From NCBI GenBank assembly GCA_021773555.1, contig JAJFKA010000129.1, positions 62,001 to 126,000 of the forward strand: 64,000 nt of DNA, written 5' to 3'. This document shows, piece by piece, positions 9,442 through 20,015 of this stretch (positions are counted from its first letter, which is position 1; each line of letters opens with the position of its first letter). The notes beneath the pieces are model-generated. The model was not told the origin of the DNA and did not search any database. It worked only from the letters and a program-made list of their open reading frames with translations. Made by a program: the position numbers and the translations under genes. The DNA is from Gammaproteobacteria bacterium. Lineage in GTDB: Bacteria > Pseudomonadota > Gammaproteobacteria > Pseudomonadales > Azotimanducaceae.

Positions 9442-11451
9442 TCAGGTCACTTTCATGCCCGGCATGGCGCCGGAATCCGGTTCCAGCAGGAAAATTTCCT
9501 CGCCACCATCGCCTGCGGCCAGAACCATGCCCTCTGACGCGCCAAATTTCATTTGCCTGGTTTTCAGGTTTGCCACCATAACCGTCAGCTTGCCAACCAG
9601 ATCCGCGGGTTGATAGGCAGATTTTATGCCAGCAAATACATTGCGTTCCTCGAACCCGATATCAAGCGTCAGGCGCAGCAACTTATCAGCACCTTGCACA
9701 TGTTCAGCGTTTACGATTCGGGCAATTCGCAGGTCAACCTTTGCGAAGTCGCTAAATTCAATTTCTGCAGCAAGGTCCGATGTTGTCGGCACATCTGGCA
9801 CTGAATCCTGGTCCTGCTTGCTGGCCTCAATCATCGCGTCGACGCTTTTTTGATCGATCCTCGTCATCAGCGGAGTGAAATCGTTAATCTGATGACTGGT
9901 CAATTGAGTCTCCAGACTCGCCCAGGTCAAGGGATCAATGTTCAGAAATTTTTCGCTGGCAAGGCTCAAGCCTGGGAGCACGGGTTTCAGGTAGGTGACA
10001 ATGAGTCGAAACAAGTTCAGGCCATCGGAGCAGACCTGTTGAACCAGGTCGCGATTGGCTTCCTCCTTAATCAGTATCCAGGGCTGGCGCTCGGCAATAA
10101 ACTGGTTTGCCTTGTCTGCCAGTGCCATGATTTCCCGGATGGCTTTACTGTAGTCTCCTGCCTCATAGTGCCCGGCAATGATGTCCCTGGCGGCCGCGGT
10201 TTGAAGCACCAGCGGGTTTGAACACTGGTCTGCGAGCTTGCCATCAAACTGTTTGTTGATGAATCCTGCACAGCGACTGGCGATGTTAACTACCTTTCCT
10301 ACCAGGTCGGCATTAACGCGCTGGGTAAAATCTTCCAGGTTGATGTCCAGGTCATCAACATTGCCATTGAGTTTGGCGGCAAAATAGTAGCGCAGATATT
10401 CAGGGTTGAGATGATCCAGGAAAGTGCGGGCATTGATAAATGTACCGCGTGATTTGGACATCTTCTGTCCATTAACGGTTACGAATCCATGCGCATGGAC
10501 TTTTGTCGGTGTACGAAAGCCGGTTGCATGAAGCATCGCTGGCCAGAACAAAGCATGGAAATTGACGATATCCTTGCCGATGAAATGGTGAACCTCACAG
10601 CTGGAATTCGCATCCCAGAAGTCATTGAAGGTCAGTCCTTCGGTTCGGTCGCAGTAGTGTTTGAGACTCGCCATATAACCGATGGGTGCATCCAGCCAGA
10701 CATAAAAATATTTTTGCGGTTCACCGGGAATTTCGAATCCGAAGTAGGGCGCATCGCGGCTGATGTCCCAGTCCTGCAAACCCGTGTCGAGCCATTCAGC
10801 CAGTTTGTTCGCCACCTGCTCCTGCAGGGTTCCGCTTCGAGTCCAGGCTTTAAGAAAATCCGTGAATTCTGAGAGCGCAAAGAACAAGTGTGTGGACGCC
10901 TTGAGGATGGGAGTAGCACCAGAAATCTTCGAGGTCGGATTGATCAGGTCAGTCGCATCGTAAGTGGCACCGCAAGCCTCGCAGTTGTCACCGTATTGAC
11001 CCTCTGCATGACATCGGGGGCAAGTGCCAACAATAAACCGGTCCGCCAGGAACATTTGTTTCTCAGGATCAAAGAGCTGGTCCACGGTTTTGCGTCTGAT
11101 GTACCCGCTTTCTTTCAGCCCGTTGTAGATAAGTGATGAATATTCCTGATTCTCGGGAGAGTGGGTCGTGTAGTAATTGTCGTGGCTGATCAGAAAATCA
11201 TGAAAATCCCTGACGTGTTCCGCGTGAATCACCTCGATGAAAGCCTCGGGAGTGATATTCTGCTCCTCCGCCTTCAGCATGGTCGCGGTACCGTGGGTGT
11301 CATCTGCACAGACGTAGATGCACTGATGCGCTTGCAGGCGCTGGAATCTGACCCAGATGTCAGTCTGGATATGCTCCATCAGGTGTCCCAGGTGAATTGA
11401 GCCGTTGGCGTTCGGCAAGGCGCTGGTGACGAGTATTCGTCGTTTCGGCAT
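9442..11451 (-). CDS. metG: Methionyl-tRNA synthetase
   Basis: Class I synthetase that charges tRNA-Met. From ATG 11451 the protein is 669 residues (E. coli 677). [14 protein letters not shown] holds the HIGH-type signature at residues 20-23, the zinc knuckle has CPRC and CEAC pairs, and KMSKSRGTF is the KMSKS loop. A C-terminal tRNA-binding EMAPII/Trbp111-like domain follows ([20 protein letters not shown]). The open frame extends 45 codons further upstream, but that part is not family-like. It diverges from mrp, as in Pseudomonas. Confidence 0.96.
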   Translation of the reverse strand: MPKRRILVTSALPNANGSIHLGHLMEHIQTDIWVRFQRLQAHQCIYVCADDTHGTATMLKAEEQNITPEAFIEVIHAEHVRDFHDFLISHDNYYTTHSPENQEYSSLIYNGLKESGYIRRKTVDQLFDPEKQMFLADRFIVGTCPRCHAEGQYGDNCEACGATYDATDLINPTSKISGATPILKASTHLFFALSEFTDFLKAWTRSGTLQEQVANKLAEWLDTGLQDWDISRDAPYFGFEIPGEPQKYFYVWLDAPIGYMASLKHYCDRTEGLTFNDFWDANSSCEVHHFIGKDIVNFHALFWPAMLHATGFRTPTKVHAHGFVTVNGQKMSKSRGTFINARTFLDHLNPEYLRYYFAAKLNGNVDDLDINLEDFTQRVNADLVGKVVNIASRCAGFINKQFDGKLADQCSNPLVLQTAAARDIIAGHYEAGDYSKAIREIMALADKANQFIAERQPWILIKEEANRDLVQQVCSDGLNLFRLIVTYLKPVLPGLSLASEKFLNIDPLTWASLETQLTSHQINDFTPLMTRIDQKSVDAMIEASKQDQDSVPDVPTTSDLAAEIEFSDFAKVDLRIARIVNAEHVQGADKLLRLTLDIGFEERNVFAGIKSAYQPADLVGKLTVMVANLKTRQMKFGASEGMVLAAGDGGEEIFLLEPDSGAMPGMKVT

Positions 11452-11569
11452 GGTCAAAAACTTATGCTCAGGATTCGGGGTGCTAAATATATAGGTGAAA
11501 GGCTCGAATTTCACCTGCAAACTATGCAAGGTCTCGATGCGCAGAAATACCGACCCGGAGGAATTCTGG

Positions 11570-12544
11570 TTGCTGCCGATGAACACCCGTCCTGGTCAGA
11601 GACTGATTCAGTGTGAGGCACGTCTTCCAGACTGGTACAATCAGGCAGCCAGTCAGGCTCGAGCAATGTGTCGGCATTCCTGTCGCATAGATTTATTTGG
11701 AGAGAATCACATTACAAACCCAGAGATCAAAAAGTTTCAGTTGCCGGGTGTACAGCACATCGTTGCCGTGGCGTCCGGCAAGGGCGGTGTCGGTAAGTCC
11801 ACAGTCGCCGTTAACCTGGCACTGGCCCTGGCAGCCGAGGGTCACGCCGCGGGGCTGCTGGATGCAGATATTTACGGGCCAAGCCTGGGCACGATGATGG
11901 GGGTACCTGAGGGAACGAGGCCTGAGGTCGAAAATGACATGTTGCAGCCGATCCTGGCTCATGGCGTGCAATGCATGTCGATGAGTTTCGTGGCGTCAGA
12001 GCGAACTCCCGCAGTCTGGCGTGGACCGATGGCCAGTGGCGCTTTGCAGCAATTATTGACGCAGACGAGCTGGCAGCAACTTGAATACCTGATTGTTGAT
12101 ATGCCGCCGGGAACCGGTGATATCCAGTTGACCCTGGCGCAACGGGTGCCGCTGGCTGGCGCGGTGATCGTAACTACCCCGCAGGATATCGCGCTTCTGG
12201 ACGCACGCAAGGGCATTGAGATGTTCCAGAAAGTAGCGGTTCCGGTGCTCGGGATTATTGAGAACATGAGTACCCATATTTGTGCCAACTGTGGGCATGC
12301 GGAGTCAATTTTTGGCGAGGGTGGCGGCGCGTCCATCGCCGACGAATACCACACAACATTGCTGGCGCGCTTGCCCCTGTCACTATCAGTTCGCGAGCAA
12401 TGTGATCTGGGCCGACCTGTGCTCGTCAGTGATGCCGACGGGGAGTTGAGCAGGACGTTCCGGTCTGCGGCCAGGACAATTGCCAGTGCAGTCAGTGCTA
12501 CGGGTCAGCGTGGCGGACCCGTCATAACAATCCGAGACGATTGA
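11570..12544 (+). CDS. mrp: Mrp/ApbC family iron-sulfur carrier ATPase
   Basis: P-loop ATPase that in related bacteria binds and delivers Fe-S clusters. [10 protein letters not shown] is the deviant Walker [28 protein letters not shown] and the CANCGH pair (cluster-binding CxxC) are typical. I chose the TTG at 11570 (324 residues) because GGAGGAA at 11557-11563 sits six bases before it; the ATG three codons later lacks that spacing. The first 60 residues lack a clear MIP18/DUF59 domain, so this is the short form with an unusual N-terminal tail. It diverges from metG and precedes dcd. Confidence 0.9.
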   Translation: MLPMNTRPGQRLIQCEARLPDWYNQAASQARAMCRHSCRIDLFGENHITNPEIKKFQLPGVQHIVAVASGKGGVGKSTVAVNLALALAAEGHAAGLLDADIYGPSLGTMMGVPEGTRPEVENDMLQPILAHGVQCMSMSFVASERTPAVWRGPMASGALQQLLTQTSWQQLEYLIVDMPPGTGDIQLTLAQRVPLAGAVIVTTPQDIALLDARKGIEMFQKVAVPVLGIIENMSTHICANCGHAESIFGEGGGASIADEYHTTLLARLPLSLSVREQCDLGRPVLVSDADGELSRTFRSAARTIASAVSATGQRGGPVITIRDD

Positions 12545-12635
12545 GAAGGAATCTGCACGCTTTGATTGAACCGGTGTAAGCGGATCAGTATCATCGGGCC
12601 CTCTCCCCATTCACCTATTTACGAAAGAGTCGAAT

Positions 12636-13202
12636 ATGTCTATTAAGTCGGATCGCTGGATTCGCCGTATGGTTGAGGCCACGGATATGATCTCACCGTT
12701 TGAGTCAGGCCAGGTCCGGGAGTCAGGTGGACAACGGGTTATATCGTTCGGTACCTCGAGTTATGGCTATGATGTCCGTTGCTCGGACGAATTCAAGGTG
12801 TTCACCAACATTCACTCGGCGACGGTTGACCCGAAAGCATTTGATGCGAAGAGCTTCGTGGATATCAAGAGCGACGTCTGTGTGATTCCGCCGAACTCTT
12901 TCGCCCTGGCGCGAACCGTTGAATACTTCAAAATTCCACGAAGCGTGCTGACGATTTGCCTGGGTAAATCCACCTACGCGCGCTGCGGCATCATCGTCAA
13001 TGTCACTCCGCTCGAACCTGAGTGGGAAGGTCATGTAACGCTGGAGTTTTCTAATACCACAACACTTCCGGCGCGGATCTATGCCAATGAAGGTGTCGCG
13101 CAGATGCTGTTTTTTGAATCCGACGAGGAATGTGAGACTTCTTATGCGGACCGGGGTGGCAAATATCAGGGCCAGGTTGGGGTGACGCTACCCAGGGCCT
13201 GA
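12636..13202 (+). CDS. dcd: dCTP deaminase
   Basis: Converts dCTP to dUTP for thymidylate synthesis. 188 residues. The N-terminal [21 protein letters not shown], the catalytic-site [10 protein letters not shown] and [17 protein letters not shown] stretches are as in the Pseudomonas-type trimeric enzyme. ACGAAAGAG precedes the ATG. It follows mrp by 91 bases, the same order as in Pseudomonas. Confidence 0.96.
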   Translation: MSIKSDRWIRRMVEATDMISPFESGQVRESGGQRVISFGTSSYGYDVRCSDEFKVFTNIHSATVDPKAFDAKSFVDIKSDVCVIPPNSFALARTVEYFKIPRSVLTICLGKSTYARCGIIVNVTPLEPEWEGHVTLEFSNTTTLPARIYANEGVAQMLFFESDEECETSYADRGGKYQGQVGVTLPRA

Positions 13203-13210
13203 TTGATTCG

Positions 13211-13936
13211 TTACGAACCCGTTATCTTCTGGCCGTCGAACTCCGCTTCTTTGAGAATCAGTTCGAAGCCCCGGCCGTTTTTCTCAAGCTGCATTAAACG
13301 AACCAGCAAAAATTCATAATCCGGCGCCATCCAGAACGTGGTTGTCCGATCGCCGCGATCACGTACCCGAATTGCCTTGACGGTATTAATTCTGCCCACC
13401 GGCGTATCAATTTCTTCCTCACCGATGACGCGAAACGTATATTGCTTGACCTGGTCGTCGTCTGCGACCTGATAGTGCATCTCCGGCCAGGGCGAGCGCT
13501 CCGTAAAGGCTGACTGCAGATCCTCGCGCATCTTGTACTGATACAACAGTTTATCGAGGGTACCAGGCGCGATGTCTACCTCAGTCTGATTTTTCGGGTT
13601 GATCGCCTTGCCGGTGATCCAGTCGAAGTTCAACGCGATGGCGCGATTTCTGCCGACACCAGTGCGACTGTACTGATAAGCCAGCGGTTGCACTTCGCCC
13701 AAAGATATCTTGAAGGTGCTGGATTCGGTGATGGAGACCAGCAGAGACCTGGCAGAAGAAGTCAGAATATAAGTGTGTGCGGAGACTTGTTTCAACTCCC
13801 GTACCCCCACGGCACTGACCGGCAGGCCCTTGTAATCGGCTTTGTAGACTGCTCGAAACGGGGTCGGGTCTGCATCAGCAAAAACACTTGCCAGCAGGCA
13901 ACTGGTTGACAATAGAAGGATCTGAGGGAGCCGCAT
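13211..13936 (-). CDS. DUF3108 domain secreted protein
   Basis: A 241-residue protein with a signal peptide (MRLPQILLLSTSCLLASVFA, cleavage after about residue 20) and a periplasmic beta-rich DUF3108 domain (VYKADYKGLPVSAVGVREL, GVGRNRAIALNFDW, TVKAIRVRDRGDRTTTFW). Function is unknown. In many gammaproteobacteria it lies beside purN/purM and the perM-hda group; here the pur genes are absent and it is divergent from the DUF2066 gene. Confidence 0.85.
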   Translation of the reverse strand: MRLPQILLLSTSCLLASVFADADPTPFRAVYKADYKGLPVSAVGVRELKQVSAHTYILTSSARSLLVSITESSTFKISLGEVQPLAYQYSRTGVGRNRAIALNFDWITGKAINPKNQTEVDIAPGTLDKLLYQYKMREDLQSAFTERSPWPEMHYQVADDDQVKQYTFRVIGEEEIDTPVGRINTVKAIRVRDRGDRTTTFWMAPDYEFLLVRLMQLEKNGRGFELILKEAEFDGQKITGS

Positions 13937-14049
13937 GTTGATTCCAGGTTAGTAACGCGGTTGCTTGTAAATGCAGCGGTAGTCTATGACAATCCTCTTG
14001 GCTGAACCAACCAGGTTTGCACACATATGACACGCTACCCTTAAGAAGG

Positions 14050-15117
14050 ATGCCAGGTATCAAAAGAAGTTCCTTGTTTTGCTGTTTTTTTCTGTGTTTA
14101 TACGCGCCGATCGGGGGGGCGGTAACTGTTACAGACCTTTATGTCGCTGAGGTTCTGGTGGTTGGGGAAGCACAGAACCAACTGACCAGCGGTGCCGAGG
14201 CCGGACTCCTACAAGTGCTCGCACGGGTTTCCGGATCGATGGAGGTTGGCAACAGTGACCTGATCACCCGGGCTGCGCGCAAACCCTCGGACTACTATTA
14301 TCAGTACAGCTATGAATCAACGGACAGAACCCTGCAGATTGACGACCAGCCTGTCGCTGCGCAGATATTGCGCCTGCATTTCGAGCCCGGTTCCGTGGCC
14401 AGGTTGTTGCGTGAGGCCGGGTTCCCGGTCTGGGGAAGTAACCGCCCCGGCGTGCTGCTGTGGCTGGCGGTCAATGATGGAGACGGGCGCCGTATTCTCT
14501 CTGAGAATGACGAAAGCCAGATAGCCAGCGTTATCCAGGATCAGTCAATCCTGCGTGGGGTACCGCTGCTGTTTCCATTGCTGGATCTGGAGGATTCGGC
14601 AAGCCTGTCGGACTCGGAAATATGGGGTGCATTTCTAGGCCGGGTAGAAGACGCCTCCCGCCGCTATAGCCCTGATGTTATTCTGACTGGCCGCATTCAG
14701 AAAGACAGTGTGGGACGATGGTCTGCTAATTGGGCGTACAAGGTTAATCAGAACTGGCGAACCGTTGATACGGTATCTTTCAGTGCCGATGAAATGGCTC
14801 GTGGCATGATGGATCAGTTGGCTAACTCGTTAGCCACGCAGTACGCGATCGATTCGTCGCAGGGGCAGGTGACCGTATCGATCGAAGGCATCAATGGTAT
14901 TGCTGAATATGCAGCGGTTTCGCGTTATCTGGAATCACTGGCGCCGGTGCTTAATAGTTTTGTGGTTCGTGTACAGGGAAGCGAACTTGAATTCAAGTTG
15001 AGCACGGAAGGGCAGAATGAACAGTTGTTGGAGATCATCGCACTGGATCAGAAGATGCAGTTACTCGAAGTTGGTGCAGGACAAGACCTGATGCATTTTC
15101 GCTGGATTCCAGAGTAA
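14050..15117 (+). CDS. DUF2066 domain secreted protein
   Basis: A 355-residue exported protein with a signal peptide (KRSSLFCCFFLCLYAPIGGA) followed by TDLYVAEVLVVGEAQNQ and LLQVLARVSGS, the typical DUF2066 opening. The C-terminal half repeats FMN/TPR-unrelated beta-alpha segments and has no catalytic motif I recognise. Start is uncertain: ATG 14050 gives a good signal peptide, but its purine-rich AAGAAGG abuts the ATG. It begins a plus-strand group with the phosphatidyltransferase, the PerM-type protein and hda, a conserved neighbourhood. Confidence 0.8.
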   Translation: MPGIKRSSLFCCFFLCLYAPIGGAVTVTDLYVAEVLVVGEAQNQLTSGAEAGLLQVLARVSGSMEVGNSDLITRAARKPSDYYYQYSYESTDRTLQIDDQPVAAQILRLHFEPGSVARLLREAGFPVWGSNRPGVLLWLAVNDGDGRRILSENDESQIASVIQDQSILRGVPLLFPLLDLEDSASLSDSEIWGAFLGRVEDASRRYSPDVILTGRIQKDSVGRWSANWAYKVNQNWRTVDTVSFSADEMARGMMDQLANSLATQYAIDSSQGQVTVSIEGINGIAEYAAVSRYLESLAPVLNSFVVRVQGSELEFKLSTEGQNEQLLEIIALDQKMQLLEVGAGQDLMHFRWIPE

Positions 15118-15126
15118 GGGTCCGGC

Positions 15127-15693
15127 ATGAACCATCTGCCCAATACCATTTCCATTATGCGGCTGCTGCTGGTGTTGCCAATCGCACTTTCCCTGGCGGA
15201 GGGTGCGTATCTGCCTGGACTGGTGCTTTTCGGCCTGGCTGGCTTATCCGATGGGCTTGATGGTTATCTTGCGCGCCGATATAACTGGGTCAGCGCGTTC
15301 GGGAAGATTATTGATCCGCTGGCGGATAAGATGTTGCTGCTGGTAACGACGATCACGATGACCCTGCTGGGCCATTTCCCACCGCTGGTATTGTTTCTGA
15401 TGATTGCCAAGGATGTCGCGGTGATCGGTGGAATTCTGGTGTACAGCCTGTTGGCGGGTTTTCCGGAGATGCGGCCGCTATTGATAGGCAAAAGCACGAC
15501 GGTTCTGCAACTGTTGCTGATTGGTTATCTGATGATAACCCTGGTGAGCAGCCAGCCGCTGGTCGAGTCATGGCTCACGCCCTTGTTGATGTGGGCTGTG
15601 GTGTTGGTGACTATTGCAGATGGTGCGAGCTACTTGTGGTTGTGGACGATGAAATTATCGAGAGATCCGCGCTGGAAGCAGGTTTCCAATTGA
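15127..15693 (+). CDS. CDP-alcohol phosphatidyltransferase family membrane protein
   Basis: A 188-residue membrane enzyme with the full CDP-alcohol phosphotransferase motif D-x2-DG-x2-AR-x8-G-x3-D-x3-D near residues 42-67 (SDGLDGYLAR ... GKIIDPLADK). The four aspartates bind the two metal ions. Family members make phosphatidylglycerol phosphate or related lipids from CDP-diacylglycerol. The sequence is closest in feel to PgsA, but the neighbourhood (DUF2066-perM-hda) is that of a second PgsA-like paralogue, so the alcohol acceptor is not certain. The perM TTG start overlaps its stop. Confidence 0.88.
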   Translation: MNHLPNTISIMRLLLVLPIALSLAEGAYLPGLVLFGLAGLSDGLDGYLARRYNWVSAFGKIIDPLADKMLLLVTTITMTLLGHFPPLVLFLMIAKDVAVIGGILVYSLLAGFPEMRPLLIGKSTTVLQLLLIGYLMITLVSSQPLVESWLTPLLMWAVVLVTIADGASYLWLWTMKLSRDPRWKQVSN

Positions 15694-16778
15694 GTACATT
15701 ACAAAAAACATTCGCCTTATTACTGTTGTTCGCGACACTTGTGGCTGTGTATCTGTTGCAACCCATTCTTACACCGTTTCTGGTAGGAATTGGCCTGGCG
15801 TATCTGGGGGACCCTGTGGTTGATCGTCTGGAAGCCTGGGGAACCAGCCGTACCGTCGGTGTCCTGGTGGTTTTCCTGGTATTCCTGGTTTTGCTCGTCG
15901 GCGCATTGCTCGTGCTGTTGCCGGTGCTGTTCCGGGAGGTCAGTTCCCTGATCAGCGATATACCGGCATTTGTCCTCTGGCTTCAACAGACGACCAGTCC
16001 GTTATTGCTTGAATATTTCGGCGTTGACCCCTTTAGTTTTAACCTTGACGGCCTGAAGTCCCGATTGGCGCAAAACTGGCAGCAAGCGGGTGGTCTTGTC
16101 GGCAAGATCATCAGCGAGGTGACGGCTTCGGGTGTAGTGTTGATAACCACCATCGCCAATATTGCCCTTACTCCAGTGGTCGCTTTTTATATGCTTCGCG
16201 ACTGGGATCTGGTGGTTGGCCGAATCTCTGAAATGATACCGCGGGATTTAACCAGCAAAGTCTCGAGTCTTGCGCGTGAATGTGACGAAGTGCTGAGTGC
16301 ATTTTTACGTGGGCAGATGCTGATTATGATTATTCTTGGCTGCATTTATGCTGGCGGACTGATGGTCGTCGGCTTAAAGCTGGCGCTGTTGATCGGTTTG
16401 TTGGCAGGACTCGCCAGCGTCGTGCCCTATCTTGGCTTTTTTGTGGGTATCACCGCAGCTGGCCTGGCATCCGTGTTTCAGTTCCAGGACGGAGTACATC
16501 TCATCTATGTGGCGATCGTATTCGGCATTGGACAATTGCTGGAGGGTGTGGTGTTGACGCCCTTGTTGGTTGGTGATCGTATCGGGCTTCATCCGGTTGC
16601 GGTTATTTTTGCTGTGCTGGCAGGTGGGCAGCTTTTTGGTTTCGTTGGGGTTCTGCTTGCGCTGCCGCTTGCCGCTGTGATTATGGTGTTTGTCAGACAT
16701 TTGCACCTGAGTTACATGAAAAGTGAATATTACGATGTGGCTAAAAACACGAACGATGACGGTGAGCAGGCTCCATGA
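15690..16778 (+). CDS. perM: AI-2E family transporter, PerM type
   Basis: A 362-residue multi-pass membrane protein of the AI-2E exporter-like family. Hydrophobic segments lie at both ends, and the PVVAFYMLRDWD and GLLAGLASVVPYLGFFVG stretches are characteristic. The start is TTG 15690, with GGAAGCAGG seven bases upstream and a TTGA overlap with the preceding stop; a longer open frame starting at 15570 lies inside the phosphatidyltransferase gene and is not needed. The substrate of PerM proteins is not established. It overlaps hda by four bases (ATGA). Confidence 0.9.
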   Translation: MSTLQKTFALLLLFATLVAVYLLQPILTPFLVGIGLAYLGDPVVDRLEAWGTSRTVGVLVVFLVFLVLLVGALLVLLPVLFREVSSLISDIPAFVLWLQQTTSPLLLEYFGVDPFSFNLDGLKSRLAQNWQQAGGLVGKIISEVTASGVVLITTIANIALTPVVAFYMLRDWDLVVGRISEMIPRDLTSKVSSLARECDEVLSAFLRGQMLIMIILGCIYAGGLMVVGLKLALLIGLLAGLASVVPYLGFFVGITAAGLASVFQFQDGVHLIYVAIVFGIGQLLEGVVLTPLLVGDRIGLHPVAVIFAVLAGGQLFGFVGVLLALPLAAVIMVFVRHLHLSYMKSEYYDVAKNTNDDGEQAP

Positions 16779-17440
16779 CAGGCAGCCAGCTCGCCCTGAA
16801 TATGCGGCTTCGAGCCGATGCCACACTTGAGAAATTTATGGGTGATACACCCGGCAGACTGGACAATCAGGATCCGGTGAATTATCTGTGGGGACTCCCG
16901 GGGAGCGGCAAGTCACATTTATTACAGGGCTCGTGCCATCGGTTTAATCACAATGGCCTGCGCTCAATTTATCTTGACAATCTGGGTACCCACAAGCCGG
17001 AAATGCTAAAAGGACTGGCGGCCCTTGACCTGGTTTGCCTGGACGATATCGAACTCGTTATCGGTGACAGACGCTGGGAACTGGCAGTGTTTGATCTTTT
17101 GAATTCGGTGCGGGACAGCAAACGTGCAAGGTTGATGATGTCTGCGGCCGTACCCGCTGCACGCCTGGACTGTGTTCTCCCCGATCTCGGTTCGCGCCTG
17201 CGCGCTGCATACTCAATAGAGACTGCACGGATTGGCGACGATTCCAGACTGGACATCCTTAAAAACCGGGCGAGCGAGCAAGGATTTCATTTGTCGGATG
17301 AGGTCGGTAGATACATTCTCGGCAGAGCGCCACGTGATATGCACCACCTTGTTAAATTGTTGGCGACGATCGAGAAGGAAACGATTCGGTTACAAAAAAA
17401 AGTAACCATCCCTTTTGTGAAGAAAGTACTGAACCTTTGA
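16775..17440 (+). CDS. hda: DnaA inactivator Hda
   Basis: A 221-residue AAA+ protein related to DnaA domain III. It has an N-terminal QLALNM clamp-binding motif (residues 5-10), Walker A LPGSGKSH, Walker B VCLDDIE and the DnaA-like arginine region near GSRLRAAYSIE. In E. coli Hda bound to the beta clamp stimulates DnaA-ATP hydrolysis and so limits re-initiation of replication. Its ATG overlaps the perM stop. Length is close to the E. coli protein (233). Confidence 0.92.
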   Translation: MTGSQLALNMRLRADATLEKFMGDTPGRLDNQDPVNYLWGLPGSGKSHLLQGSCHRFNHNGLRSIYLDNLGTHKPEMLKGLAALDLVCLDDIELVIGDRRWELAVFDLLNSVRDSKRARLMMSAAVPAARLDCVLPDLGSRLRAAYSIETARIGDDSRLDILKNRASEQGFHLSDEVGRYILGRAPRDMHHLVKLLATIEKETIRLQKKVTIPFVKKVLNL

Positions 17441-17450
17441 ATATGCCTGA

Positions 17451-18524
17451 ATGAAAATACTATTTACAGGCGGTGGTACCGCTGGGCATGTGACGCCGAA
17501 TGTTGCGCTGATTGAGGTGATGCAGGCAGCGGGACATAATTGCCATTATGTAGGTTCCCGAGCCGGTATTGAAAATGAACTCATTACCGGCATACCGTTT
17601 TATTCAATATCCTCCGGAAAGCTGCGACGATACTTCTCATGGCAGAATTTTGTTGACCCGTTTCGAGTCGTGTGGGCGCTGCTGGAAAGTCTTTTCCTGA
17701 TCGCCCGGATCAGGCCTGACGTGGTGTTCTCAAAAGGTGGCTTCCTAGCGGTACCCGTGGTTCTGGCGGCGTGGCTGTTGCGAGTTCCCGTCATATGTCA
17801 CGAGTCTGATGTGACCCCCGGCCTTGCCAACAAAATATCCTTTCCTTTCACGGATACAATTTGCGTGAATTTTGCTGAGACCGCCGCCCTGGTGTCGCGT
17901 GACCAGGTAGTCGTTACCGGCACGCCACTGCGGACTTCGCTACTAAAGGGTTGTGCCAGTCGTGGCCGGCGATTTCTTGGTTTTGCCGAGGATAAACCGG
18001 TACTGCTGATTTTCGGCGGCAGTCTGGGTGCGACACGAATCAATGCCCAGGTAAGATCTGTAATCGGCCTGCTGAGCGAGCGATATGCAGTAATCCACAT
18101 TACCGGGGCAGGGAACATCGATGAGTCGCTGCTCGCCATGCCGGGCTACGTGCAAAAAGCGTTTCTCAATGAGGAGTTTGGCGACGTCCTGGCGGCGGCC
18201 AATCTGGTGATTGCAAGGGCGGGGGCAAACACGATCTACGAACTTCTGGCACTACGTAAACCACATATCCTGATCCCGTTGTCCGGGACCGCGAGCAGAG
18301 GCGATCAGCTTGTAAACGCCCGGATTTTTGAAAAAGGTGGATTCAGTGTGGTCATACAGGAAACCGAGTTGTCAGATGAATTATTTATTGAGCGTATAGC
18401 GAAAACCTTTGAGCGGATTCCAGACCTGACAGCGAAGCTGTCTCGCTATGAGATTCCTGATAGCACCCAGATGATAAAAGAACTGTTAACCCGGACGGCG
18501 GAGAAACGATATGAAAAAGTTTAA
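17451..18524 (+). CDS. MurG-like UDP-GlcNAc transferase paralogue
   Basis: A 357-residue GT28-family glycosyltransferase. It has the N-terminal GGGTAGHVTPNVAL loop, SKGGFLAVPVVLAAW, CHESDVTPGLANK, FGGSLGA, and the donor-binding ARAGANTIYELLAL, all MurG-type landmarks. The gene is outside any division/cell-wall cluster and its motifs (AGH for GGH, ESD for EQN) differ from the standard enzyme, so it is probably a second MurG homologue rather than the essential one; I cannot test that here. It overlaps the downstream M20 peptidase gene by 14 bases. Confidence 0.8.
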   Translation: MKILFTGGGTAGHVTPNVALIEVMQAAGHNCHYVGSRAGIENELITGIPFYSISSGKLRRYFSWQNFVDPFRVVWALLESLFLIARIRPDVVFSKGGFLAVPVVLAAWLLRVPVICHESDVTPGLANKISFPFTDTICVNFAETAALVSRDQVVVTGTPLRTSLLKGCASRGRRFLGFAEDKPVLLIFGGSLGATRINAQVRSVIGLLSERYAVIHITGAGNIDESLLAMPGYVQKAFLNEEFGDVLAAANLVIARAGANTIYELLALRKPHILIPLSGTASRGDQLVNARIFEKGGFSVVIQETELSDELFIERIAKTFERIPDLTAKLSRYEIPDSTQMIKELLTRTAEKRYEKV

Positions 18525-19935
18525 CCAGGCATTGTTATTGTGGGTATTGGCCTCGGTTGGCTATGCGGATGACAAACAGGATGTGATGGCCTACCTCGAC
18601 AGGAACGCTTCCGAGTACGCGACGACAGCACGCCAGATATGGGACTATGCGGAGCTTGGGTACCTTGAAACGCAAAGTTCAGCATTGTTACAGTCCAGAC
18701 TCGCCGGTGCCGATTTTGAAGTTACCTCGGGTGTTGCAGGTATTCCCACGGCTTTTGTCGCGAGTTACGGACAGGGTGAGCCAGTGATTGCTATCCTTGC
18801 GGAATTTGACGCGCTACCGGGAATTACACAAACCGCATCGCCGCACCGGGAACTCATTGAAGGCAAGGCAGGTGGTCATGCCTGTGGTCACCATCTGTTT
18901 GGTACTGGCTCAACGGCCGCCGCACTTGCGGTCAGGCACTGGATGGAAAACAACAGTGTAAAGGGAACCATCAGGCTTTACGGCACACCAGCCGAAGAGG
19001 GTGGTTCAGGCAAAGTGTATATGGTGCGCGCGGGATTGTTCGATGACGTGGATACGGTTGTGCACTGGCATCCCAGTGACAGTAATGCGGCAAATCCGGC
19101 CAGCAGTCTTGCCAACAAGTCTGCGCGGTTTAAATTCAAAGGATTGTCAGCCCATGCATCCACCGCCCCTCATCGAGGCAGGTCAGCACTCGACGGTGTC
19201 GAGGCGTTTAACTATATGACAAATCTCATGCGCGAGCATATTCCCCAGGAAACCCGTATTCACTACGTCATTACCCAGGGTGGCAAGGCGCCCAATGTCG
19301 TGCCAGATCTGGCTGAGGTCTATTACTACGTACGTCACCCGGAATCGAAAACCCTCCTGGATATCTGGGACAGGGTGGTCCAGGCAGCCAATGCCGCAGC
19401 AATGGGAACCGGGACGACGGTGCAAGTGGAAATCATGCACGGAAACCACCCGGTCCTGCCAAATGTTGCCCTGGCAGAACTCATGCACGGCAATCTTGAG
19501 CGGGTCGGCGGATATCGGTACTCAGATGATGAGCAGGCCTTCGCGGAAACGATCAGCAAGACATTCAATCTTGAAAAGAGTCGCATCGGCGAGCAGGAGC
19601 AGGTTGCACCCATGCGAATGGTTCAGGGCCGCGGTTCAACGGATGTAGGAGATGTCAGCTGGGTAGTGCCCACGGTGGGCTTGCGGACCGCGACCTGGGT
19701 ACCCGGCACGCCTGGTCACAGCTGGCAGGCAATCGCCGCCGGGGGCACGTCCATCGGCGCCAAGGGAATGCAGGTAGCTGCGAAGACCCTGGCACTGACC
19801 ATGATGGATCTGTTGAATCAACCCGATTTGATCGAAGCGGCCAGTGAAGAATTCGATGAACGGCGAGGTCCCGGATTCAAGTACGAATCATTGCTGGGGG
19901 ACCGCGCTCCGCCACTGGATTACCGTCTGCATTAG
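18511..19935 (+). CDS. Secreted M20-family amidohydrolase (AbgB-like)
   Basis: A 474-residue protein with a signal peptide (MKKFNQALLLWVLASVGYAD), unusual for this family, which is mostly cytoplasmic. Metal-binding features are EFDALPG, GHACGHHLFG (both in the M20 active site), YGTPAEEGGSGK and the late GSTDVGDVSW. It resembles the p-aminobenzoyl-glutamate/indole-acetyl-amino-acid hydrolase group, which cleaves amide-linked amino acids. GGAG is eight bases before the ATG. Overlap with the MurG-like gene suggests a shared envelope role such as cleaving an amide in a wall-derived compound (inference). Confidence 0.82.
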   Translation: MKKFNQALLLWVLASVGYADDKQDVMAYLDRNASEYATTARQIWDYAELGYLETQSSALLQSRLAGADFEVTSGVAGIPTAFVASYGQGEPVIAILAEFDALPGITQTASPHRELIEGKAGGHACGHHLFGTGSTAAALAVRHWMENNSVKGTIRLYGTPAEEGGSGKVYMVRAGLFDDVDTVVHWHPSDSNAANPASSLANKSARFKFKGLSAHASTAPHRGRSALDGVEAFNYMTNLMREHIPQETRIHYVITQGGKAPNVVPDLAEVYYYVRHPESKTLLDIWDRVVQAANAAAMGTGTTVQVEIMHGNHPVLPNVALAELMHGNLERVGGYRYSDDEQAFAETISKTFNLEKSRIGEQEQVAPMRMVQGRGSTDVGDVSWVVPTVGLRTATWVPGTPGHSWQAIAAGGTSIGAKGMQVAAKTLALTMMDLLNQPDLIEAASEEFDERRGPGFKYESLLGDRAPPLDYRLH

Positions 19936-20015
19936 TACGAATTGAGCCCAGCCCCAGTGCCTCATGGCGTATTGCCCTGAATAACTTTAGTCAATCGTTG
20001 TGTTTTTGAGTTCTA

